Shown here piece after piece: positions 29,825 to 36,693 of a stretch of 36,693 nucleotides of DNA (positions within the stretch are counted from its first letter, which is position 1; each line of letters opens with the position of its first letter). This DNA comes from CAYGJN01 sp964350135 (GTDB lineage: Bacteria; Bdellovibrionota; Bacteriovoracia; Bacteriovoracales; Bacteriovoracaceae). Below the pieces are notes generated by a model. That model was not told where the DNA came from and did no database searches. It worked only from the letters and a program-made list of their open reading frames with translations. Both the position numbers and the translations under genes were made by a program. The stretch lies in contig CAYGJN010000008.1 in assembly GCA_964350135.1 (NCBI GenBank), positions 1 to 36,693 of the forward strand. Direction: 5' to 3'.

Positions 29825-32800
29825 ATGATTAGTAGATTTGAGGTTTTAAATAAAAAAATTTCCGAAGTCACTCTACCTATTGATCACGAAATTTTAGATT
29901 TTCTTGGTTTTGATATCGAGTCTATACATGAGTCATCTGTTATTTGGGTAGAAGGAAATATTAATGACCAAAGTCTTTTGGGAAGAGAGGTTTTTAGTGA
30001 TGAAATTACTGAAAATATTCATTTTCAAGATTTTCCATTAAATAAATATTTTGAAGAACCCCCTCGGTTTGTTGTAGAGGTTTCTTATTTGCCCGGTGTT
30101 ACTGATAATTCAGCGAGGGCAGCTGCGCAGGCTTGTGAAATTGTGACAGGCGAGAAGGTTAGTTGCCTGACGGGGAAAAATTATTATTTGTTTGGCAATA
30201 TTGATCTGGATCAAGCCACCAAGCTTTCAGAAAGTTTTTTCGCAAATACATTAATTCAAAAAATACAGATTTTTGATATAGATAGCTATGATTCACGAGA
30301 TAGGTTTAATGATATTAAATTGCCTCAGGTAATACTTCCTGAATTCTCACTCTTTAAAACTTATAATCTTGAAATATCAGATTCAGACCTTTTAGAGTTG
30401 AGTCAAAATAATATTTGGGCCCTTAATTTATCTGAAATGAAAGTGATTCAAGATTATTATAATAAAGATTCAACAAAACACTTTAGAGAAAGTATTGGCC
30501 TACCAGTAGAGCCAACAGATGTTGAAATTGAAATACTGGCCCAAACATGGTCGGAGCATTGTAAACATAAAATTTTTGCATCTAATATTTCATATAGTGA
30601 AAGCTCAGAACATCCTAAAAATTTGGGAAAACTACATATAAAAAGTCTTTATAAGACATTTATAAAAGGAGCCACAAGAGAAATTGAAAAAAAGAATAAT
30701 ATAGATTGGCTTATCTCTGTTTTTTCAGACAATGCTGGGATAGTCCGATTCAGTGATAAGGTTGATTTAACTATTAAAGTTGAGACACATAATAGCCCCT
30801 CTGCCCTTGATCCTTATGGTGGCGCTCTCACTGGAATAGTTGGTGTTAATAGAGATATTCTAGGTGTTGGCCTAGGATCAAAACCGATTGCCAATACAAA
30901 TGTTCTTTGTTTTGCGCCTTTTACTTGGCCTTCAAAAGAACAAAAAGATGAATTACCTCTAGGTCTTCATCACCCTAAAAGAATACTAAACGGTGTTCAT
31001 AAAGGAATTGAAGACGGCGGAAATAAAAGTGGCATTCCAACTGTTAATGGGGCGATTTATTTTGATTATAATTATGCAGGCAAGCCTTTAGTTTACTGTG
31101 GAACAATTGGAGTCATGCCACAAAAGTCCAAAACAGGAAAAAGCCTAAGCGGTAAAAATCACAGACCAGGTGATCATATTGTTATGATTGGTGGCAGAAT
31201 TGGTGTTGATGGAATTCATGGAGCAACATTTAGTTCAATGGAGCTAGATGAGACGGCTCCGGCCACAGCTGTCCAAATTGGTGATCCACTAACTCAAAGA
31301 AGAGTGACTGATTTTATGATGAAGGCCCGAGATTTAGAGCTTTATACTTCTGTAACAGATAATGGTGCTGGTGGGCTTAGCTCTAGTATTGGTGAGATGG
31401 CCGAAAAAACTAACGGTGCAAGAATTGATGTAGCTCTTGCTGAAACTAAGTACCCAGGAATTAAACCGTTTGAGTTGATTATAAGTGAATCTCAAGAAAG
31501 AATGAGCTTTGCAGTAGGCTCAGATCATTTACAAAGTTTTCTAGATTTAGCCAATGACTATAATGTTGAGGCAAGTGTCTTGGGTGAGTTTACCGATACT
31601 GGTCGTTTTGAAATTTTTTACAAAGACGATCTTGTGGGAAGTCTTGAAATGAGTTTTTTACATGAAGGGCTACCGACAATGGAGTTAACTGCACGTTTTG
31701 AAGGAGAGCAGTTTAAAAGCTTTAAAGAGGAAGATAAAACAAGTCCTGATTTAGTTTCTTCAATTAAAAAAATAATTTCATGCCCCAATGTAATGTCTAA
31801 AGAGAAATGGGTAAGACAATATGATCATGAAGTTCAAGCTTCAACTCTTATAAAACCTTTTGTGGGTAAGAATCAAAAAGGCCCTAGTGATTCTGGCGTT
31901 ATTTGGCTTTATCCCCATGGTGGATCAGAAAAAGAAGCTGTCTCTATTTCTTGCGGTTTGAACCCTAGGCTTTCTTATTATGATACTTATCTTATGACCG
32001 AGTATGCAGTAGATGAAGCTGTTAGAAATTCTATTTGCCAAGGAGCAGACCTTGATAAGCTTGTCCTGATTGATAATTATTGTTGGCCTGATCCTATTGC
32101 TAAAAATTCTAATCCTGATGGGGATCATAAACTGGCCGGTCTAGTACGCTCTTGCAAGGCCCTTTATGATATTGCGACAGCCTATGGAACTCCTTTTGTA
32201 AGTGGCAAGGACAGTATGAAAAATGACTTTATTGGAAAAATGTCTGCTGGAGATAAAGTTAAAATCAGTGTTCCACCAACATTGCTAGTGACAGCAATGG
32301 GTTATATCCCTGATACAAAAAGATTAATCACAAGTAGTTTTAAAGAGGGTGATGATTGTATTGCTTTACTTGGTGAGCCTTTGGGAGGCCTTAAGTATTC
32401 TGAGTATCATAGATATTTTCAAACAGATCAATCAATTCCAGAGTATATTGATTATAAAAGACAAACTTCTCTCTATCGTAATATTTCAAAGACACTTGAT
32501 ATGAATTTATTAAACTCTATTCATGATATTAGCGATGGTGGGCTTATAACTTCAATTGTTGAGTCCATGATTGGAGGTGAACTGGGTGCGGAGATAATGA
32601 CTAATTATAAAGATATGAATTTAACAAAATTCTTTTTTAGTGAGAGAGCTGGTCGTTTTGTTATAAGTTTTAATATGAAGAACAAAGAAAAGCTAAAAGA
32701 AATATTTGGGAGCGAGATAATTGAAATTGGTAGAGTTCTTAATGAAAGCTTTTTAGATATACCAAGTGAAGAAATCAAACTTGAGCTTTTTGAGCTTAGC

Positions 32801-32830
32801 TCTCTTTGGAGGTCCCATGTCAACGCCTAA
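29825..32830 (+). CDS. purL: FGAM synthase: PurS-like domain fused to PurL, glutaminase separate
   Basis: This 1001-residue protein is intermediate between the small PurL (about 740 residues) that works with free PurS and PurQ, and the single-chain enzyme (about 1290). The N-terminal roughly 200 residues carry a PurS-like unit (FVVEVSYLPGVTDNSARAA). A linker domain includes QTWSEHCKHKIFAS. Two PurM-like synthetase halves follow, with ETHNSPSALDPYGGALTG, GGRIGVDGIHGATFSS, SVTDNGAGGLSSS, FVSGKDSMKND and HDISDGGL. No glutaminase is attached; it is encoded next as purQ, overlapping by 14 nt. Together they turn FGAR and glutamine into FGAM. No separate purS lies in the operon, in line with the fusion. 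Confidence 0.93.
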   Translation: MISRFEVLNKKISEVTLPIDHEILDFLGFDIESIHESSVIWVEGNINDQSLLGREVFSDEITENIHFQDFPLNKYFEEPPRFVVEVSYLPGVTDNSARAAAQACEIVTGEKVSCLTGKNYYLFGNIDLDQATKLSESFFANTLIQKIQIFDIDSYDSRDRFNDIKLPQVILPEFSLFKTYNLEISDSDLLELSQNNIWALNLSEMKVIQDYYNKDSTKHFRESIGLPVEPTDVEIEILAQTWSEHCKHKIFASNISYSESSEHPKNLGKLHIKSLYKTFIKGATREIEKKNNIDWLISVFSDNAGIVRFSDKVDLTIKVETHNSPSALDPYGGALTGIVGVNRDILGVGLGSKPIANTNVLCFAPFTWPSKEQKDELPLGLHHPKRILNGVHKGIEDGGNKSGIPTVNGAIYFDYNYAGKPLVYCGTIGVMPQKSKTGKSLSGKNHRPGDHIVMIGGRIGVDGIHGATFSSMELDETAPATAVQIGDPLTQRRVTDFMMKARDLELYTSVTDNGAGGLSSSIGEMAEKTNGARIDVALAETKYPGIKPFELIISESQERMSFAVGSDHLQSFLDLANDYNVEASVLGEFTDTGRFEIFYKDDLVGSLEMSFLHEGLPTMELTARFEGEQFKSFKEEDKTSPDLVSSIKKIISCPNVMSKEKWVRQYDHEVQASTLIKPFVGKNQKGPSDSGVIWLYPHGGSEKEAVSISCGLNPRLSYYDTYLMTEYAVDEAVRNSICQGADLDKLVLIDNYCWPDPIAKNSNPDGDHKLAGLVRSCKALYDIATAYGTPFVSGKDSMKNDFIGKMSAGDKVKISVPPTLLVTAMGYIPDTKRLITSSFKEGDDCIALLGEPLGGLKYSEYHRYFQTDQSIPEYIDYKRQTSLYRNISKTLDMNLLNSIHDISDGGLITSIVESMIGGELGAEIMTNYKDMNLTKFFFSERAGRFVISFNMKNKEKLKEIFGSEIIEIGRVLNESFLDIPSEEIKLELFELSSLWRSHVNA

Positions 32831-33566
32831 GGTTCTAGTTTTAGCGGGAGATGGAATCAATTGTGAAAACGAGACTGCTCTTTGTTTTGAGAGAAGTGGT
32901 TTTAAATCAAAGATTATGACTGCTAATGACTTAGCGAAAAACCAATCAATTATCACAGATTATCAAAGTTTAGTTTTGCCTGGTGGGTTTTCTTTTGGAG
33001 ATGAGCTTGGCAGTGGACGTATTCTCGCACTTAAACTTAAGTACTATCTGAAGGATCTGTTAGACGAGTTTAAAAATAAAGATAAGCTTGTGCTTGGTAT
33101 TTGCAACGGTTTTCAGGTTCTTACTCAACTTGGTCTTCTTCCTGACTACGACAGAGGAAAACTTGCTAGTTTGTGCTTTAATACTGACCTTGAAAACAGA
33201 AAAAAGCCATTTGTAAATAAATGGGTAGAGTTAAAAATGAGCAGCTCTAATTCTATATGGATGCAAGGCCTTAAAGAAAATATTTGGCTCCCTGTTCGAC
33301 ACGGGGAAGGTCGACTGGTTTTTAAAGAAAATAGATCTGAAGAGATTGCACTTGCTCTTGAGACTAATGGACAGATTCCCCTTTACTATGAAAATGATTT
33401 TAATGGTTCTTATAAAAAAATTGCCGCTTTAAGTGATCCAAGTGGAAGAGTTCTGGGGCTTATGCCTCATCCTGAAGCAGCTTATTTTAAGGAACAACTT
33501 CCTGAGGGACATGAGAGCGCTTATGGGAAAAGATTTTTTGATAATGCAAAAGCTTATTTTAGTTAG
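32817..33566 (+). CDS. purQ: FGAM synthase glutaminase subunit
   Basis: This 249-residue class I glutaminase has the oxyanion region LVLPGGFSFGDELGSG, the nucleophile cysteine in GICNGFQVLTQLGLLP and the catalytic H/E pair in MPHPEAAYF. It supplies ammonia to the PurSL protein. The start is set at ATG 32817. TGGAGG lies 4 to 9 nt upstream, and the protein then begins STPKVLVLAGDG as family members do. An in-frame earlier ATG at 32766 would add 17 residues encoded within purL and has no role. The 14-nt overlap with purL ensures coupled synthesis of the two subunits. Confidence 0.95.
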   Translation: MSTPKVLVLAGDGINCENETALCFERSGFKSKIMTANDLAKNQSIITDYQSLVLPGGFSFGDELGSGRILALKLKYYLKDLLDEFKNKDKLVLGICNGFQVLTQLGLLPDYDRGKLASLCFNTDLENRKKPFVNKWVELKMSSSNSIWMQGLKENIWLPVRHGEGRLVFKENRSEEIALALETNGQIPLYYENDFNGSYKKIAALSDPSGRVLGLMPHPEAAYFKEQLPEGHESAYGKRFFDNAKAYFS

Positions 33567-33574
33567 GAATATTT

Positions 33575-35146
33575 ATGAATAAAGAAAATATCAAAATCAA
33601 AAGAGCCTTGCTTAGTGTTTCAGACAAAGAAGAAATTGTTGAGCTCGCAAAAGTTTTAGCATCAAAAAGTGTTGAAATAATTTCAACCGGTGGTACTAAA
33701 AAAAAATTAGAAGAGGCAGGTATAAAAGTAACACCCATTGAGTCAGTTACTGGAAACCCTGAGGCTTTCGGTGGAAGAATGAAAACCATTAGTTTTCAAG
33801 TTGGAAGTGCTCTGCTCTTTAGAAGATTTAATAATCAGGACTTAAAAGACTCAAAAGCTTTAGGTATAGAGCCAATTGATCTTGTAGTTTGTAATCTTTA
33901 TCCATTTGAGGATTATGTTAAAAAAGGTGAAACAAATTTAGATGTATTGATAGAGAATATTGATATAGGCGGCCCTACTATGATACGAGCTGCAGCTAAA
34001 AACTATGAGGGGGTTACTATTTTAACTAATCCCAATCAGTACAAAATTTTCTGCGAAGAATTTGAAACTAGCGGAGAAGTTAGTTTTAAAAAAAGAAAGT
34101 TTTTTTCTCTTGAGGCCTTTAGGCTTACAGCAAGTTATGATTTGATGGTAAATAATTACTTAACTCTTAACGATGATAGCAACGCCCTTGTTCCTAATAT
34201 AAACCTTTTAGATTCTACAGAGCTTCGTTATGGTGAAAACTCTCATCAAAGGGCCCTTCTTTATAAAAATAATAATAAGGGAATTGCACATGCTGTAAAA
34301 ATTCAGGGCAAGGATCTTTCTTATAATAACTTACTAGATGCTGATGCTGCGTGGAAGGTCGCTGGTGATGCTTCTTTAGCGCTTAAAGGAAAAACTTCTG
34401 TCTCTGTTATAAAACATCTTAATCCCTGTGGACTGGCCGTTGGAGACAACTCTCTTGAGGTTCTTGAACTTGCTTGGGCCGGTGATCCGGTTAGTGCCTT
34501 TGGTGGGATTATTGCCACTACTTGCAAAGTAACAAAGGAATTTGCAGAGTTCTTTGATAAAAAGTTTATTGAAGTTTTAATTGCACCTGATTTTGATTCA
34601 GATGCTCTAGACTATCTTTCTAAAAAGAAAAATCTTAGAGTTCTTAAGTCTCCTAATTACCAACCTAACAATGAGCAAATAGTTCGATCAATCTCTGGTG
34701 GGATGCTCATTCAAAATGAAGATGAGGGACTAGATACTGAATTTCGAATTGTTACAAAAAATAATGAAATAGAAAAAGATCATGAATTGAATCAGTTTGG
34801 AATAATGGCTGCAAAGCACTTAAAAAGTAATGCCATTGCTTTTGTTTTAAAAACTAAAGATGTGTTTCAGCTTGTAGGTGCAGGAATGGGACAACCTAAT
34901 CGAATTGATTCCTTGAGAAAACTTTGTCTTCCTCGTATTCAAGAAAAATTAATAGAGCCTAATGAGCTTACAATGATCTCTGATGCATTTTTCCCTTTTG
35001 CAGATACGATTGAAGTATGTGCTAAGTTTAATATAAAAAAAATTATTCAGCCCGGTGGCAGCATTAGAGATGATGAAGTTATTAAAGCTGCAGATCAAAA
35101 CAATATTTCGATGCTTTTTACCGGCCGTCGTCACTTTAGGCACTAG
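33575..35146 (+). CDS. purH: AICAR transformylase/IMP cyclohydrolase
   Basis: This 523-residue bifunctional enzyme is full length. The IMP cyclohydrolase half (residues 1 to about 195) starts RALLSVSDKEEIVELAK, with STGGTKKKLEEAG, VTGNPEAFGGRMKT and IDIGGPTMIRAAAKN. The transformylase half has LRYGENSHQRALLY, KDLSYNNLLDADAAW, SVIKHLNPCGLAVG, AGDPVSAFGGIIA and the terminal FAD(T)IE and PGGSIRDDEVI. It formylates AICAR with 10-formyl-tetrahydrofolate and closes the ring to IMP, the end of the pathway. GGA upstream of ATG 33575 is the ribosome-binding site. purM starts 9 nt after the stop. Confidence 0.97.
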   Translation: MNKENIKIKRALLSVSDKEEIVELAKVLASKSVEIISTGGTKKKLEEAGIKVTPIESVTGNPEAFGGRMKTISFQVGSALLFRRFNNQDLKDSKALGIEPIDLVVCNLYPFEDYVKKGETNLDVLIENIDIGGPTMIRAAAKNYEGVTILTNPNQYKIFCEEFETSGEVSFKKRKFFSLEAFRLTASYDLMVNNYLTLNDDSNALVPNINLLDSTELRYGENSHQRALLYKNNNKGIAHAVKIQGKDLSYNNLLDADAAWKVAGDASLALKGKTSVSVIKHLNPCGLAVGDNSLEVLELAWAGDPVSAFGGIIATTCKVTKEFAEFFDKKFIEVLIAPDFDSDALDYLSKKKNLRVLKSPNYQPNNEQIVRSISGGMLIQNEDEGLDTEFRIVTKNNEIEKDHELNQFGIMAAKHLKSNAIAFVLKTKDVFQLVGAGMGQPNRIDSLRKLCLPRIQEKLIEPNELTMISDAFFPFADTIEVCAKFNIKKIIQPGGSIRDDEVIKAADQNNISMLFTGRRHFRH

Positions 35147-35155
35147 GAGTAGATT

Positions 35156-36076
35156 ATGAAAATAAGTTATAAAGATGCTGGTGTTGATGTCCAAAAAGGT
35201 GATGCCTTTGTTGAGAGAATCAAATCTCTTATTGGCTCTACTTATAATGAAAATGTAAAAGCTGGAGCCGGAGGGTTTGCAGCTCTTTATGATATAGGAG
35301 ATCGTTATCTTGCCAGTGGAACTGATGGAGTTGGAACAAAACTTAAAATCGCACAGGCTTTAGATATTCATGACAGTATCGGGATTGATTTAGTAGCAAT
35401 GTGTGTAAACGATATTATTTGTACAGGTGCAAAGCCTTTATTTTTTTTGGATTACTTAGCAACAGGGAAACTAGATTTAAAAATAAGCGTTGATATTGTT
35501 AAAGGCATCACGCAAGGTTGTCGCGAATCTAATTGTGCTCTTATAGGCGGTGAGACTGCCGAAATGCCTGGAATGTATAATGGTAGTGAATATGATCTTG
35601 CAGGTTTTGCAGTAGGCGAAGTCACAAAAGAAAAACTTATTGATGGAAAAAATATTAAAGAGGGTGATTATATTATTGCACTTCCCTCAAGTGGTTTTCA
35701 TTCCAATGGTTTTTCACTTGTAAGAAAAGTTATCAAAGATTCAGAAACAGAGCTTTTAAAACAATGCTTAACTCCTACAAAAATTTATGTAAAAGAGATT
35801 TCAGAGCTTTTAAAAACTAATAAGGTAAAAGGGCTTGCCCATATTACTGGGGGTGGTTTTAATAATATCTCTCGGATTAACTCAAAGTTTAACTATCAAT
35901 TAGATGATAAATCCATCAAATCACTGACCCCAGATTTTATGAAAGAAGTTTGTGACAGAACAGGTCTTAATTTCTCTGAGTTGAAAGAAACTTTCAACAT
36001 GGGAGTAGGAATGGTTGTCATATCAGAGTCCGAGGATATTGGTGGTACAGTGATTGGCCGCGTTGCAAACTTGTAA
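35156..36076 (+). CDS. purM: AIR synthetase, compact form
   Basis: This 306-residue protein has all the PurM landmarks: ISYKDAGVDVQKGD, GAGGFAALYDIG, LASGTDGVGTKLKIA, DLVAMCVNDIICTGAKPLFFLDY, LIGGETAEMPGMY, SSGFHSNGFSLVR and ITGGGFNNI. It is about 40 residues shorter than the E. coli enzyme. The shortening includes the last helix between FNMGVGMVVI and GTVIGRV, where the usual roughly 15-residue helix is reduced to ESEDIG. Nothing indicates a frameshift, so it reads as a compact but complete enzyme closing the imidazole ring of FGAM. AGGAG overlapping the purH stop is its ribosome-binding site. It is the last gene of the operon; no clear terminator follows. Confidence 0.95.
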   Translation: MKISYKDAGVDVQKGDAFVERIKSLIGSTYNENVKAGAGGFAALYDIGDRYLASGTDGVGTKLKIAQALDIHDSIGIDLVAMCVNDIICTGAKPLFFLDYLATGKLDLKISVDIVKGITQGCRESNCALIGGETAEMPGMYNGSEYDLAGFAVGEVTKEKLIDGKNIKEGDYIIALPSSGFHSNGFSLVRKVIKDSETELLKQCLTPTKIYVKEISELLKTNKVKGLAHITGGGFNNISRINSKFNYQLDDKSIKSLTPDFMKEVCDRTGLNFSELKETFNMGVGMVVISESEDIGGTVIGRVANL

Positions 36077-36131
36077 GTCCCTGAATTAAAAAGAAGCAAA
36101 ATCTCTCCCAACATTTATTTTTAGGCCAACC

Positions 36132-36159
36132 TTGACACTCGTCTAGACGGTATTAGATT
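36132..36159 (+). promoter_or_regulatory. groES-groEL promoter with palindrome in spacer
   Basis: TTGACA (36132-36137) is a perfect -35. TAGATT (36154-36159) is a fair -10 with a 16-nt spacer. The spacer contains the 10-bp perfect palindrome CGTCTAGACG (36140-36149), a likely repressor site by position. The CIRCE element (TTAGCACTC-N9-GAGTGCTAA) that binds HrcA is not present, and the sequence does not resemble a sigma32 promoter. Confidence 0.6.
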
Positions 36160-36214
36160 GTCCCTGGGATTAAATTAACAAAACCGCTCACATTAGTGAT
36201 AACCGGAGGAAAGT

Positions 36215-36502
36215 ATGGAAGTAAGACCTTTACAAGACAGAGTTCTCGTTAGAAGACTTGCAGAAGAAACTAAGACAGCTGCTGGGATAATTATTCCAGA
36301 TAATCACGCTGAAAAACCTGCTCAAGGCGAAGTCGTATCAGTTGGGCCTGGTTACCGTAAAGACGACGGTAATTATACATCTTTAGACGTTACTAAGGGC
36401 GATAAAATTCTTTTCGGTAAATATGCTGGAACAGAAGTAAAAGTTGAAGGCGACGATTATCTAATCATGAAGGAAAGCGATATTTTAGGCGTAATTCAAT
36501 AA
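36215..36502 (+). CDS. groES: Co-chaperonin GroES
   Basis: This 95-residue GroES has the beta-barrel start VRPLQDRVLVRRL and the mobile loop ETKTAAGIIIPDNHAEKP, which binds GroEL through its III segment. GEVVSVGPGY and DKILFGKYAGTEVK follow, and the chain ends ESDILGVIQ. It caps the GroEL ring. GGAGG lies 5 nt before ATG 36215. groEL starts 48 nt after the stop, in an intergenic stretch that holds the AT-only palindrome AAATAAATTTATTT and its own AAGGAG. Confidence 0.98.
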   Translation: MEVRPLQDRVLVRRLAEETKTAAGIIIPDNHAEKPAQGEVVSVGPGYRKDDGNYTSLDVTKGDKILFGKYAGTEVKVEGDDYLIMKESDILGVIQ

Positions 36503-36550
36503 TTGAAAATAAATTTATTTTAAAAATACCGATATATAAGGAGAAAAAAT

Positions 36551-36693
36551 ATGTCAGCTAAAGAATTAAAATATTCAGATAATGCAAGGAACTTAATCCT
36601 AGAAGGTGTTAATGCTCTTGCTAATGCTGTTAAAGTAACTCTAGGACCGAAAGGTAGAAACGTTGTTATCCAAAAATCTTTTGGTGCACCTCA
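36551..36693 (+). CDS. groEL: Chaperonin GroEL (partial, runs off the right edge)
   Basis: The first 47 codons are present from ATG 36551, preceded by AAGGAG. The translated start reads SAKELKYSDNARNLILEG, then NALANAVKVTLGPKGRNVVI with the VTLGPKGRNV motif of the ATP site, then QKSFGAP. The usual N-terminal AAKE(V/I)KF is slightly changed to SAKELKYS. It forms the folding chamber with the GroES encoded upstream. The rest lies outside the window. Confidence 0.97.
   Translation, partial: MSAKELKYSDNARNLILEGVNALANAVKVTLGPKGRNVVIQKSFGAP

Noticed and set aside
36503..36550. AAATAAATTTATTT palindrome between groES and groEL as an operator or terminator
   Set aside because: It is made only of A and T in an AT-rich gap within an operon, so it is weak as a hairpin and likely by chance.

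Overview
The window is AT-rich, tightly packed chromosomal DNA with no mobile elements, tRNAs, rRNAs or CRISPR arrays that I can see. Its gene content suggests a member of the former delta-proteobacteria, most likely a Bdellovibrio/Bacteriovorax-type predator. The main reasons are a Glt/Agl-type envelope motility cluster, an FHA protein with an AgmX/PglI-type C-terminus, an EtfAB-linked membrane Fe-S oxidoreductase, and the low GC. This assignment is inference from gene content; there is no rRNA to test it.

Layout. (1) 1-1739, minus: the N-terminal 579 codons of a membrane heme b/iron-sulfur oxidoreductase of the EtfAB:menaquinone oxidoreductase type. (2) 1851-8974, plus: a small multispanning membrane protein, an unrecognised lipoprotein, and a two-subunit AddAB-like helicase-nuclease. 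Neither nuclease subunit has a canonical start codon where homology requires the protein to begin: the first appears to start at ATT (3444), and the second has only AAG (5783) behind a good Shine-Dalgarno. (3) 9049-17313, plus: a six-gene operon of an outer-membrane barrel, two TPR periplasmic proteins, a TPR lipoprotein, a small exported protein and an FHA/transmembrane/TonB-like protein. Facing it (17437-19156, minus) are one TolQ-type and two TolR-type proton-channel genes. Together they match the Myxococcus Glt/Agl gliding machinery: a motor in the inner membrane and a TPR/barrel conduit through the periplasm to the surface. (4) 19285-20183, minus: trxA and gmhA, overlapping. (5) 20356-23587, plus: an RDD membrane protein and DNA polymerase I with a degenerate proofreading domain. 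It converges with a ClC/CBS chloride transporter on the minus strand (23580-25286). (6) 25465-36076, plus: a purine operon purF-purC-purD-purN-purL-purQ-purH-purM, with almost every junction overlapping or within 10 nt. It covers PRPP to IMP except the AIR carboxylation step (purE/purK) and adenylosuccinate lyase (purB). (7) 36215 to the right edge: groES and the start of groEL, behind a sigma70-like promoter with a palindrome in its spacer and no CIRCE element.

No stretch over 300 nt lacks a gene. The main points for a second look are the two missing start codons in the AddAB-like pair, the complete Glt/Agl-like assembly with its small exported protein of unknown role, and the groES promoter palindrome.
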